This document shows, one piece after another, positions 8,231 to 15,335 of a stretch of DNA of 36,869 nt; position 1 is the stretch's first letter, and every line of letters begins with the position of its first letter. Source of the stretch: a virus; the IMG/VR virus record IMGVR_UViG_3300020055_001822, positions 1 to 36,869 of that record. One strand, 5' to 3'. A model generated the notes under the pieces. The model was not told where the DNA came from, searched no databases, and saw nothing but the letters and a program-made list of their open reading frames with translations. The translations under genes were made by a program, and so were the position numbers.

Positions 8231-9491
8231 AATCTGGGTCCTTTTGTAGTTGATTATACAGTATTTGAAATGTGCTTTGCCAATTAGTTTTTCTACTTTT
8301 ATCTAATATCCTTAGTGTATCAAAACATTTATCTAAAGCCTGTGTATTATAGTTATCTAAATTAGTCTGTATATATTTAATTAAGTGTCCAACTTCATGA
8401 TGTGGATACTGCTCTTTGTGTTTTTGATAAAGGTCTAACAGTTCTTGTTTAGTTGCAGGAGGTAATATTTTAACATCGAAATAATCAGGTGTACTCAATA
8501 TACGAATACTTTTGTTTCCTGTGTACTTTTCTAATAATTCTAATAACTTAGGAGTAGTAAATGCAGTTAGCACTTGCCATGTTATTGTAAAATCCATTTT
8601 GATATTATCACCCTGAACACGATCTAAATTTTGAATAACTTGTTTCCATCTACTAGGATAACGTACATAGTCAAATTGTTCATTTTGATCGTCTATACTA
8701 ACTCGCAACCATACACGTTTAAAGTGTTTCCATAGACGTAGCGCACGATCTTGTACACTAGTAAGATTTGTATCGTATTCTAGTGTTACTTGATCTGCTC
8801 TGCCACTATCAATGATTTTTTGTAAAAAGTCATAATGTGGTTGAATAAGCATAGGTTCGCCGCCTACTAGATATACTTGTTTTAAATAGGGAATTTTCTC
8901 TTCTAATCTTGTCCAAAACTGTTCATTGTTCCACCAATCGTACTGCCCTTGGTCACGATAACGATTATTTGTTTTTTCTAAATTAATTTTAATACCGCTG
9001 TCACCGAATTTAGTTGTACCATTTAAAAGAACATAATCCTCATACCATTGATTACTGCTGGCTGGATGACACATTACACATTTTAAATTACATAAGTTAC
9101 CAAAACGCAAGTCCCAGTAACTGGGTTGCCAATCGGTGTATCCTTGTGCGTCTGTGTGCTGCTGTGCTGTTTCTTTAGTAAACTCGTCTTTGTACATTCG
9201 ATTAGTTACTAGTCGTCTACTGCTAGCACCCATATCTTCTTTTATCCAGCAAGTATCACAATCGGGCAGACGTTCATTATTAAGCATTGCTAAACGAACT
9301 TTTCTAACACGTTCACCGTTTTTAATTTCGTCAAACTCGTCTGTTCCTAAATTATAAGGACGACCTTGATCATCAGATATAATACCTTGTCCAGTACTAT
9401 GACTGTTGCTCATAAGACAACATACACGAGCAGTGCCGATAGGTTTGCTTGCCATATGTACCCAAGGTATTACACAAAAATTATCTTTCAA
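8214..9491 (-). CDS. N-twitch radical SAM protein, TTG start (rSAM-5)
   Basis: A 425-aa member. Seen: twitch C6-x12-G19-x4-C24 plus C25, C78-x2-C81, core C134-x3-C138-x2-C141 followed by C-x4-S-x2-W, GGEP at 210-213, and VSIDD. The C-terminal tail is degenerate (RKTNWQSTFQILYNQL), keeping the F but not FPE. No ATG precedes the first essential cysteine; the frame opens at TTG 9491, inside the TGA of the previous gene (TTGA), with GGAG at 9502-9505 ten bases upstream. TTG is therefore the likely initiator, giving translational coupling to the rSAM/SPASM gene before it. Confidence 0.87.
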   Translation of the reverse strand: MKDNFCVIPWVHMASKPIGTARVCCLMSNSHSTGQGIISDDQGRPYNLGTDEFDEIKNGERVRKVRLAMLNNERLPDCDTCWIKEDMGASSRRLVTNRMYKDEFTKETAQQHTDAQGYTDWQPSYWDLRFGNLCNLKCVMCHPASSNQWYEDYVLLNGTTKFGDSGIKINLEKTNNRYRDQGQYDWWNNEQFWTRLEEKIPYLKQVYLVGGEPMLIQPHYDFLQKIIDSGRADQVTLEYDTNLTSVQDRALRLWKHFKRVWLRVSIDDQNEQFDYVRYPSRWKQVIQNLDRVQGDNIKMDFTITWQVLTAFTTPKLLELLEKYTGNKSIRILSTPDYFDVKILPPATKQELLDLYQKHKEQYPHHEVGHLIKYIQTNLDNYNTQALDKCFDTLRILDKSRKTNWQSTFQILYNQLQKDPDYDFTQ

Positions 9492-10570
9492 TTAAACTGC
9501 TCTCCAAATGGATCAAACTCCGTGCCACATTTCATAGCACATACACCTAACTTTCCTTTTGCTAAACTAGGCAACTGCCAACTAGATTCAATACTACGAA
9601 GAAGATTTCCTTGCATTACTTGTCGCAAGTCGTTATTGATCACATCGATACCTTGTTTTCCACCTGCATCGTCTATATGATCCCATATTTGTTCTACACG
9701 AGGATCTTTATGCCACCATTTGTACATGCGTCCAGCAGTCCAACAGCATGGCATTAATAAACCTTCCGCTGTAATAAAAATATTTTTCTCTTCGGCTACT
9801 TTACATTTAATACTACAACTGTCATAGTATTCATGCATTGAACCATACGTTTTTTCAATTTCTTTTTGTTTAAGTAATGCTAAATTAATATTTTCTTTTT
9901 TAGCAGGCTTTGCAATTACTTGTGTTTGTTCACCTTTGCGATTACGTGCTTGTTGAAAATCTTTTTGTTCACTTTTAGCAGTAAAGAAACGTCCTGACTT
10001 TTTAAGTTGAAAACGTTCTACACCCCATGACTCAGCTAATTCTTTAGCTTCATCAACTTGATGTTCGTTATGTCCAAACACAATAAAGTCCCAACGTGCT
10101 CTACCGCCAGCATCTATAAATGCTCGCATGTTACGTTCTACGTTAGCCCAGACAACATTCTGCCTGTATAAATGATTAGTGTCACTAAGACCATCCACGC
10201 TAAAAATAACAGTACCCATTCTACCGTAGACTTGGGCAAGTTCACGCCACCACGTTTCATCTTTTGCTCCTGCGTTTGTATTCATGCTTAACCACATTGT
10301 GGGGTTGTGTTCTCTAAAATAACGGAATACTTCTAGTGTATCTCGTGCAACAATAGGATCACCTAAGTTGCCACACATGTACATTGTTTTTAATTGTGCA
10401 ATAAACTCTGGTTCAAATATATGTTTACAATCTTCTAAACTTAATTCAGCATTGGTAATATGACGATTGTCAGGACCACCGTTTTCATTGCGATCACACA
10501 TAGGACATGCTGCTTGACATCGTTGCGTAATTTCTAAATGCACTGTAGTTATGTCTTTGTAGTTATACAT
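9488..10570 (-). CDS. Radical SAM/SPASM protein, classical order (rSAM-6)
   Basis: A 360-aa intact rSAM enzyme with the core first. Seen: C18-x3-C22-x2-C25 (QRCQAACPMC), CGNLGDP at about 66-72 in place of GGEP, FSVDG, then a C-terminal SPASM-like domain with C252, C256-x13-G-x4-C275 plus C276, and C344-x3-C348. It is the unbroken relative of the split pair at 1906-2927 and a good template for judging that split. The residue 190-240 linker is rich in Lys and Gln (KKSGRFFTAKSEQK). I chose ATG 10570 over the TTG one codon earlier because it forms a TGATG junction with the preceding small ORF. Confidence 0.86.
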   Translation of the reverse strand: MYNYKDITTVHLEITQRCQAACPMCDRNENGGPDNRHITNAELSLEDCKHIFEPEFIAQLKTMYMCGNLGDPIVARDTLEVFRYFREHNPTMWLSMNTNAGAKDETWWRELAQVYGRMGTVIFSVDGLSDTNHLYRQNVVWANVERNMRAFIDAGGRARWDFIVFGHNEHQVDEAKELAESWGVERFQLKKSGRFFTAKSEQKDFQQARNRKGEQTQVIAKPAKKENINLALLKQKEIEKTYGSMHEYYDSCSIKCKVAEEKNIFITAEGLLMPCCWTAGRMYKWWHKDPRVEQIWDHIDDAGGKQGIDVINNDLRQVMQGNLLRSIESSWQLPSLAKGKLGVCAMKCGTEFDPFGEQFN

Positions 10571-10794
10571 CAATCATCCATTATTAATTTAATATCTTTA
10601 CCTGGACCGTAACGACTAGGCAAATCTCCATATTCTTCAACATACCATTCGATAACTGCTTTGTACCATAAATGACTATTATGGTGTGCAAGTTTATTAA
10701 ACTTGTAAATGTTATTGTTAGTGGCTTGCATAGTGCTCAATGCACGTGCTGCTTCTTTTTGCAGTTCTCTTACTGATAAATCATTTATATCCAA
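10570..10794 (-). CDS. Small hypothetical protein, 74 aa, TTG start
   Basis: A 74-residue ORF between the methyltransferase-like gene and the rSAM/SPASM gene. It begins at TTG 10794 (next in-frame Met is residue 22), overlapping the previous stop region by 14 nt, with GAGG at 10805-10808 ten bases upstream. The sequence is helical and charged at the start (DLSVRELQKEAARAL), then has HHNSHLWYKAVIEWY, and ends KDIKLIMDD. There is no transmembrane segment or signal peptide. Its stop shares bases with the rSAM/SPASM start (TGATG), so the two are made together. It could be an accessory subunit or a substrate peptide; nothing in the sequence proves either. Confidence 0.68.
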   Translation of the reverse strand: MDINDLSVRELQKEAARALSTMQATNNNIYKFNKLAHHNSHLWYKAVIEWYVEEYGDLPSRYGPGKDIKLIMDD

Positions 10795-11914
10795 TTAACA
10801 TAAACCTCGTATATTTTGGTAGTTTTAATTCGCCACTGTATAACAGTTGACTCATAGGAGCCATTTTTTTAAACTCTTGTACGTTACTTACACAATTTAC
10901 ATGCTCGTCAATTTCATAATAATTATTACTTTGTAATACTACTAATTTACCTTTAGGTATTTTAGCATACCAATCTTTAAAATTTTCTATATGCTCGCAA
11001 CTTGTGTTGATAATTGTAGTCGGTATATCATGTATCGGTTTGCTCATCCTGTTGTTAGCATTACTCCAACACTGCCAAGTATGCTCATTATAATCAACAT
11101 CTATAATATCTTGCGTAATACTTTTAAATTTCCAACTATCAACAAACCAAGGCTTATTAAATGTTTCTGCAATATCTACACAACTTGGATCAATATCAAA
11201 CGATCTAACTTTATCCAACTTAATATTACTCTCAAATAACATAGTTGCTAGTGTAGCATACCAACCTGCACACAAATATACTGTGCCTAACTCTACGTTT
11301 GCTTTTTTAAGTTCTTGTATCAGCCACAGTTTACTTTGTAATTGTCCTCTACTAAAACAATCTTTGTCTATTTCTATATCGTTGACGAAGAAACTTTTGA
11401 ATGCTGTTGTGAACTGTGTGTCTATATAACCTTCTAGTATTGGCCAAAGTTTCCATTCGTTTTCTTCTGTTATTAATTTACGCAAATTATCATTTCCGAT
11501 TAATCTAAAAATACTGCGCAAATTTTTATTAACAATTGCAGTTCGGTATGTGTTTACAACTTCGTCATCTTCTGGAAATAATCTGAATAGACTATATAAA
11601 TTATTTTCAACAACTGCTCTACGAAGGTCATCACTGTGCCCAGAAACAGGATATTCTTCCATCAATCTAAAAATACTATGTAAATTTTCTTCAATAACTG
11701 CCTTGCGTATTTCTTCGTACTCGTCAGTTTCGCCACACAATCTGAATATGCTACTCAAATCACGATCAATGACTGCTCTACGTAGGTCAGCAAGTTCGTC
11801 TATTTCTGGATATAGTAATTCATATCTATCCAGAAGTTCGTGTATTAGCAGTGTTGGCTTGTCAACTGTAGTTTCTTCAACAATGTCTGGCATATCAACT
11901 CGTATTAGTTTCAA
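10781..11914 (-). CDS. Repeat-bearing methyltransferase-like protein, TTG start
   Basis: A 377-aa two-part protein. Residues about 44-158 hold four clear and one degenerate copy of a 16-residue unit of the form LRRAVIDRDLSSIFRL, spaced 21-28 residues apart. The remainder resembles a class I SAM-dependent methyltransferase: motif I-like VYLCAGWYA (212-220) replaces GxGxG, and an acidic FDIDP (239-243) ends strand 2. A later strand TTIINTSCEHI may be motif IV. Substrate is unknown. It opens at TTG 11914, inside the stop of the glycosyltransferase-like gene (TTGA), and a strong AGAGGAAGA site at 11918-11926 supports this start over the ATG seven codons on. Confidence 0.75.
   Translation of the reverse strand: MKLIRVDMPDIVEETTVDKPTLLIHELLDRYELLYPEIDELADLRRAVIDRDLSSIFRLCGETDEYEEIRKAVIEENLHSIFRLMEEYPVSGHSDDLRRAVVENNLYSLFRLFPEDDEVVNTYRTAIVNKNLRSIFRLIGNDNLRKLITEENEWKLWPILEGYIDTQFTTAFKSFFVNDIEIDKDCFSRGQLQSKLWLIQELKKANVELGTVYLCAGWYATLATMLFESNIKLDKVRSFDIDPSCVDIAETFNKPWFVDSWKFKSITQDIIDVDYNEHTWQCWSNANNRMSKPIHDIPTTIINTSCEHIENFKDWYAKIPKGKLVVLQSNNYYEIDEHVNCVSNVQEFKKMAPMSQLLYSGELKLPKYTRFMLIGYK
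11441..11785 (-). repeat. Coding tandem repeat, four to five units of about 63-84 bp
   Basis: Within the methyltransferase-like gene, units encode LRRAVIDRDLSSIFRL, IRKAVIEENLHSIFRL, LRRAVVENNLYSLFRL and YRTAIVNKNLRSIFRL, then a weak fifth (LRKLITEENEWKLWPI). The DNA copies are diverged, so these are old protein repeats rather than a recent slippage array. Each unit looks like one amphipathic helix with a conserved SIFRL end, separated by acidic linkers. Confidence 0.85.
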
Positions 11915-12627
11915 GTATCTTCCTCTAATGATAATTCAAACTGTTCACGTAACCAGTCAAAGTCATTTATAAGTTTTAATACTTTATCATTTTTACGATA
12001 ATGTGTTCCAAAATCACGTCCTTGATTTGCACCCATAATAGCATACTCGCCATATTTTTTATTTTTTCCTCGAGTGCACCAAATATCTAATCTGTATTGA
12101 TTATCAATGTTATCTCCATTTGGAATAATACTACTCGCAAGTTTTGTACATTCTCTAAATGCACTTTTCCATGAATCAAATGGACTAGTATTGAATGCTG
12201 TAATATTACTAATACCAAATTGAGGTACAAAAGGACAACCCAAACTTGTACTCATATCAACGTTCCATGTACGTGCTTCTAACAATTGCTTACGTGGAAA
12301 TAATTTAACACCACCGTATCCGTAAAGTAAGTCATTTACTGGATTACGACTGCGCCAAGTATATATGCAGTCTGTCTGTGGAAAGTGTCCATATTCTAAT
12401 TTTGTACTTTTTGGTGTAAATTCAAAATTAAAAGTTTCTTCTATAATTGCATCTGCATCAACTACATAAAAATTGTTTGTTTCGGCAATTGTTGCAGCCG
12501 CCTGATGTGCTTTTAAAATGCCTTTTACTCCCTCAACACGCTTTGCATGGGGAGCAAACATTTTTAGTATTTCAAAATGATCATCTGCGGTTTCTTCGTA
12601 ATAACTAATTTGAACAACATCTAACAT
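11911..12627 (-). CDS. Glycosyltransferase-like protein (GT-1), DxD motif
   Basis: A 238-aa protein. Seen: a strand ending in VVDADA (residues 55-60), typical of the metal/nucleotide-sugar DxD of GT-A fold transferases, and GYGGVKLF at 103-110. Near the end is DFDWLREQFE. The same landmarks (VDADN, GNGGIKMWP, DFDWLSNYF) occur in the protein at 32490-33473, so the two are paralogues. No membrane segment is visible, so it is probably cytoplasmic. Donor and acceptor are unknown. Preceded by the 38-aa ORF with only 3 bases between, and overlapping the TTG start of the next gene. Confidence 0.68.
   Translation of the reverse strand: MLDVVQISYYEETADDHFEILKMFAPHAKRVEGVKGILKAHQAAATIAETNNFYVVDADAIIEETFNFEFTPKSTKLEYGHFPQTDCIYTWRSRNPVNDLLYGYGGVKLFPRKQLLEARTWNVDMSTSLGCPFVPQFGISNITAFNTSPFDSWKSAFRECTKLASSIIPNGDNIDNQYRLDIWCTRGKNKKYGEYAIMGANQGRDFGTHYRKNDKVLKLINDFDWLREQFELSLEEDT
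11918..11926 (-). promoter_or_regulatory. Strong ribosome binding site deciding a TTG start
   Basis: AGAGGAAGA on the minus strand, with GAGG placed 7 bases before TTG 11914. It lies inside the last codons of the upstream gene, and the TTG overlaps that gene's TGA. No comparable site precedes the later ATG. Confidence 0.65.
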
Positions 12628-12630
12628 TTT

Positions 12631-12747
12631 TTACTCATATATAAAAGGATCTTTCTTTTTTAGTTCTTCTAAACGTTTTTTAAATTGTTTTTTTCGTTTA
12701 TACCATGTCCATGGCCATAGTATAAAATTTTTTATTCTGGTAAACAT
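12631..12747 (-). CDS. Small basic protein, 38 aa
   Basis: A short gene starting at ATG 12747 and ending at TAA 12631. It overlaps the 3' end of the carbamoyltransferase gene by 16 nt and ends 3 nt before the glycosyltransferase-like start. The product opens MFTRIKNFILWPWTWYKRKK and closes KKKDPFIYE. An aromatic, possibly membrane-associating N-terminal segment (FILWPWTWY) is followed by a Lys/Arg-rich helix. I recall similar short proteins with a DPFIY ending in marine T4-like phages, but that is memory, not a search. Function unknown; a membrane anchor or scaffold for neighbouring sugar enzymes is possible. Confidence 0.7.
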   Translation of the reverse strand: MFTRIKNFILWPWTWYKRKKQFKKRLEELKKKDPFIYE

Positions 12748-14228
12748 ATTTTAACTCCGTATTTTTCGCTCCATCTTTCAGCATCTGTACGAGTATTTAC
12801 AAGGGGTTCGCCTTTAATGTTTAAACTTGTATTAAGCAACATAGGGCATCCAGTTTCTTCGTACCAACGTTCTAGTAACTTTCTAAATCCAGGATTATCT
12901 CTTTGATTAACAGTCTGCACACGACTACTTCCGTCATAGTGTATAATAGCAGGAAATTTTTCAGTATCTTTACACCATGCTGTGTATTGCATATATGGAC
13001 CTGTGTGTCCGTCAAAATAATCACTTGCATATTCTTCTAGTATTGCAGGCGCAAACGGTCTAAAAGCTTCACGTTGTTTAATACTATTAACCAAATCTTT
13101 TACATCGTCGCCTCGAGGATCAGCAAGAATACTACGATTTCCTAATGCTCTTGGTCCAAACTCTGCTCTGCCTGCTGCTACTGCAGTAATTCTGTTTTCT
13201 TTAAGTTCATTTATAATTTGATCAACTGGATAATTGCCGTCAATATTATGTCCAAGGTATGCACCCGGCCATCTTACGTGCTGATCCCAATGTGCTAGCG
13301 GAGCACCAATTGCGCTACCTGCATCTCCCGGGTTAGGCATAATCCATACTTGACTAAAGTTTTTATATGCAATACTATTTGCTTTACAATTAAGTGCACA
13401 TCCACCCATTACAACAATATTTCGTGTCTTAGGTAATAATTTTGCTGTGTAACGTACTAATCCTTGAAATATTTCTTCGTAAATCCGTTGTGTGGCTGCA
13501 GCAATATCTGCATAGTCTTGTGGAGTTCTTAAATCTGTTGCCCAGTCTAAACATCCACGGTGACAATTTTGTTTAAAAATAACGTTACCATCATCTATAG
13601 TAGGCATTTTTTTAATAAAATCTCGTTTAATTCTTTTATACAATCTTTCTTTATCGCCAATTGCTGCCATACCCATGAGAATATATTCATGTTCCTGTGG
13701 CTTTAATCCAATTCGTTGTGTCATTGCACTGTACCAGATACCAATACTGTTTGGATAATTTTGTTTATGTATACGTTTTAAATTATTATCCTCACCATGC
13801 CATATACTAATTGTTTCCCATTCTCCGATACTGTCAACAACTAAAATTGCAGCATCGCTAAAAGGACTAGTATAAAAACCAGCAGCGGCATGACTACGAT
13901 GGTGTGCTGTTGGTATACTTTTAGGAGCATCTGGATAAAATGATCTCATGTGTGATGTTGGCGATTGTTTTGTTAGCAATGAATATTGTTTAGCGTAAAG
14001 TTGTCTTGTTTTTTTCAAAAATGTATTTTCATAAAAATACACTTTTTCTGGTTTGCCAAACTCTAAGGCTTCGTTAATTAAATCATGGTGTAAGTTTTTA
14101 TCATTTTTGATACGACTATAACGTTCACTGTGTGAAGCAAATACTAATCTTTTGTTTACATATACTGCTAGACTAGCATCGTGACTCATACCTGTCCACC
14201 CCCAAACAACTTTATTAGTTTTTGTCAT
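12732..14228 (-). CDS. Carbamoyltransferase, NodU/CmcH family
   Basis: A 498-aa enzyme expected to transfer a carbamoyl group from carbamoyl phosphate, via carbamoyl-adenylate, to a hydroxyl, usually on a sugar. Seen: the N-terminal Kae1-like domain with GMSHDAS, the metal-site HHRSHAAAGF, VDSIGEWET, and MGGCALNCKANS; then the YrdC-like C-terminal domain beginning at EFGPRALGNRSILADPR and ending LNTSLNIKGEPLVNT. Many family members are 550-600 aa, so this is a compact but apparently complete version. It starts at ATG 14228 with GGAGAT 7 bases upstream. It is followed by sugar-related genes and overlaps the mini-GDPD-like gene by 14 nt. Family members are known from marine T4-like phages. Confidence 0.9.
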   Translation of the reverse strand: MTKTNKVVWGWTGMSHDASLAVYVNKRLVFASHSERYSRIKNDKNLHHDLINEALEFGKPEKVYFYENTFLKKTRQLYAKQYSLLTKQSPTSHMRSFYPDAPKSIPTAHHRSHAAAGFYTSPFSDAAILVVDSIGEWETISIWHGEDNNLKRIHKQNYPNSIGIWYSAMTQRIGLKPQEHEYILMGMAAIGDKERLYKRIKRDFIKKMPTIDDGNVIFKQNCHRGCLDWATDLRTPQDYADIAAATQRIYEEIFQGLVRYTAKLLPKTRNIVVMGGCALNCKANSIAYKNFSQVWIMPNPGDAGSAIGAPLAHWDQHVRWPGAYLGHNIDGNYPVDQIINELKENRITAVAAGRAEFGPRALGNRSILADPRGDDVKDLVNSIKQREAFRPFAPAILEEYASDYFDGHTGPYMQYTAWCKDTEKFPAIIHYDGSSRVQTVNQRDNPGFRKLLERWYEETGCPMLLNTSLNIKGEPLVNTRTDAERWSEKYGVKICLPE

Positions 14229-14655
14229 TTACTTTATCTCCACATATTCCGTATATACCTGTTGTATCTTTTGGTAACGGTATATCTTCTAAGTCTAACC
14301 AAACTGCTCGTTTATGACGAGGAAAGTTGCCCGGATAACACCATATGTGTCCATCGTTGGTTAGTGTAACTGTATCTTTGTCGTGCCAAAAGCAACGGGT
14401 ACGCATGTCTAATAGTATTTGCAGTGCATCTAAATCCTTTGCATGACACCATACACCAGTTTGTTGTAAAAAATTTGTGTTAGCAACTTGCAGTGGCTCG
14501 TCGTGTCCTAAGTATAGTATTCCACGATGTGCACGTACATCTATTTCAACATCATATCCTTTGTCATAATATGCAAACTCTACATAGTCTTTAGTGTTCT
14601 CCCACGCAGGTTGTATGCCTTGCCAGTTACCTTTATGTGCTATGAATTTAACCAT
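14215..14655 (-). CDS. Mini-GDPD-like phosphodiesterase-fold protein
   Basis: A 146-aa protein resembling the first part of glycerophosphodiester phosphodiesterases. Seen: IAHKGN (His7), ENT around residue 19-21, DVEIDVR (Glu37 and Asp39, the metal-binding ExD) and LGHDEPL (His51, the second catalytic-type His). Normal GDPD barrels are about 240-300 aa, so only half a TIM barrel's worth of sequence is present. The active-site residues of the early strands are nevertheless kept, and the later strands HIWCYPG and AVWLDLEDIPL may complete a reduced fold. It lies between the nucleotidyltransferase and the carbamoyltransferase, with overlaps of 14-16 nt. The substrate may be a phosphodiester-linked glycan unit (inference). 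Confidence 0.7.
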   Translation of the reverse strand: MVKFIAHKGNWQGIQPAWENTKDYVEFAYYDKGYDVEIDVRAHRGILYLGHDEPLQVANTNFLQQTGVWCHAKDLDALQILLDMRTRCFWHDKDTVTLTNDGHIWCYPGNFPRHKRAVWLDLEDIPLPKDTTGIYGICGDKVNDKN

Positions 14656-15335
14656 AACTCTAAATCCTCTGGTGTTCCAACTCCATACATGCGTTCAATA
14701 GGAACCCTTACTACACGCCCGCCGACGGCAATAGTTTGATTGTATGTTGGCGCAAGATAAAACTCACCATTTACACGTTCATTGTTTGCAATCATTCTAT
14801 TAGCACTATTCTTAAATGTAATCCAATGACTCCAGTAATAGTGTCCACTTGTACCATATGTACTAATAGGATTCTTTTCTGCTACTTCTACAACTACATC
14901 ATCTTCTGTTCTAGCATAACTCCATTTAGGATCACGTTCAGGACAATCAAAAGTCATAATAACTCCGTCGTTATCCATTTGTTCGGTAAACAAACTACTA
15001 TCCCAATCTATAAACTGATCACAGTTTGTAACAAACATAGCATCTTCTGGGTTCATATAAGAGTCTGCTGTTAACACACTACAGGCTGCACCTTCTGTTA
15101 GTTCATCTAGTTCAACAACATGTGCACGTGGATAGTAGTCACGTATACCATCTGCTATGTTGTGCTCTTTTCGAGTAATAAAAATATGATTGTCAAATTC
15201 TAAATCAACACTTTCTACTGCTCGCACAAACATAGGTTTACCACGTACATCTATTAGCGGTTTTGGTGTTGTATATCCTTGTTCACGAAAGCGACTACCT
15301 TCGCCTGCCATTGGCATAATTAAATTAAAGTTCAT
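14640..15335 (-). CDS. Sugar nucleotidyltransferase (NTP-transferase family)
   Basis: A 231-aa GT-A-like nucleotidyltransferase. Seen: the NTP-binding signature MPMAGEGSRF (residues 7-16) with PKPLIDVRGKPM, a metal-binding NCDQFID (Asp106), and GEFYLAPTYN in the position of the usual second metal/sugar region. Such enzymes join NTP and a sugar-1-phosphate to make an activated sugar. Length fits a minimal catalytic domain with no C-terminal left-handed beta helix. Starts at ATG 15335, overlapping the rSAM gene upstream by 11 nt. It probably supplies donor sugar for the glycosyltransferase-like proteins of the island (inference). Confidence 0.85.
   Translation of the reverse strand: MNFNLIMPMAGEGSRFREQGYTTPKPLIDVRGKPMFVRAVESVDLEFDNHIFITRKEHNIADGIRDYYPRAHVVELDELTEGAACSVLTADSYMNPEDAMFVTNCDQFIDWDSSLFTEQMDNDGVIMTFDCPERDPKWSYARTEDDVVVEVAEKNPISTYGTSGHYYWSHWITFKNSANRMIANNERVNGEFYLAPTYNQTIAVGGRVVRVPIERMYGVGTPEDLELWLNS

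Noticed and set aside
11441-11785. Tandem repeat considered as a CRISPR-like or variable-number array
   Set aside because: Units are uneven in length, diverged at DNA level, in frame and conserved at protein level, so this is a protein repeat.
14215-14655. Mini-GDPD considered a decayed pseudogene fragment
   Set aside because: The frame is intact, the start and stop are coupled to both neighbours, and the early catalytic residues are retained, so a reduced functional protein is more likely.
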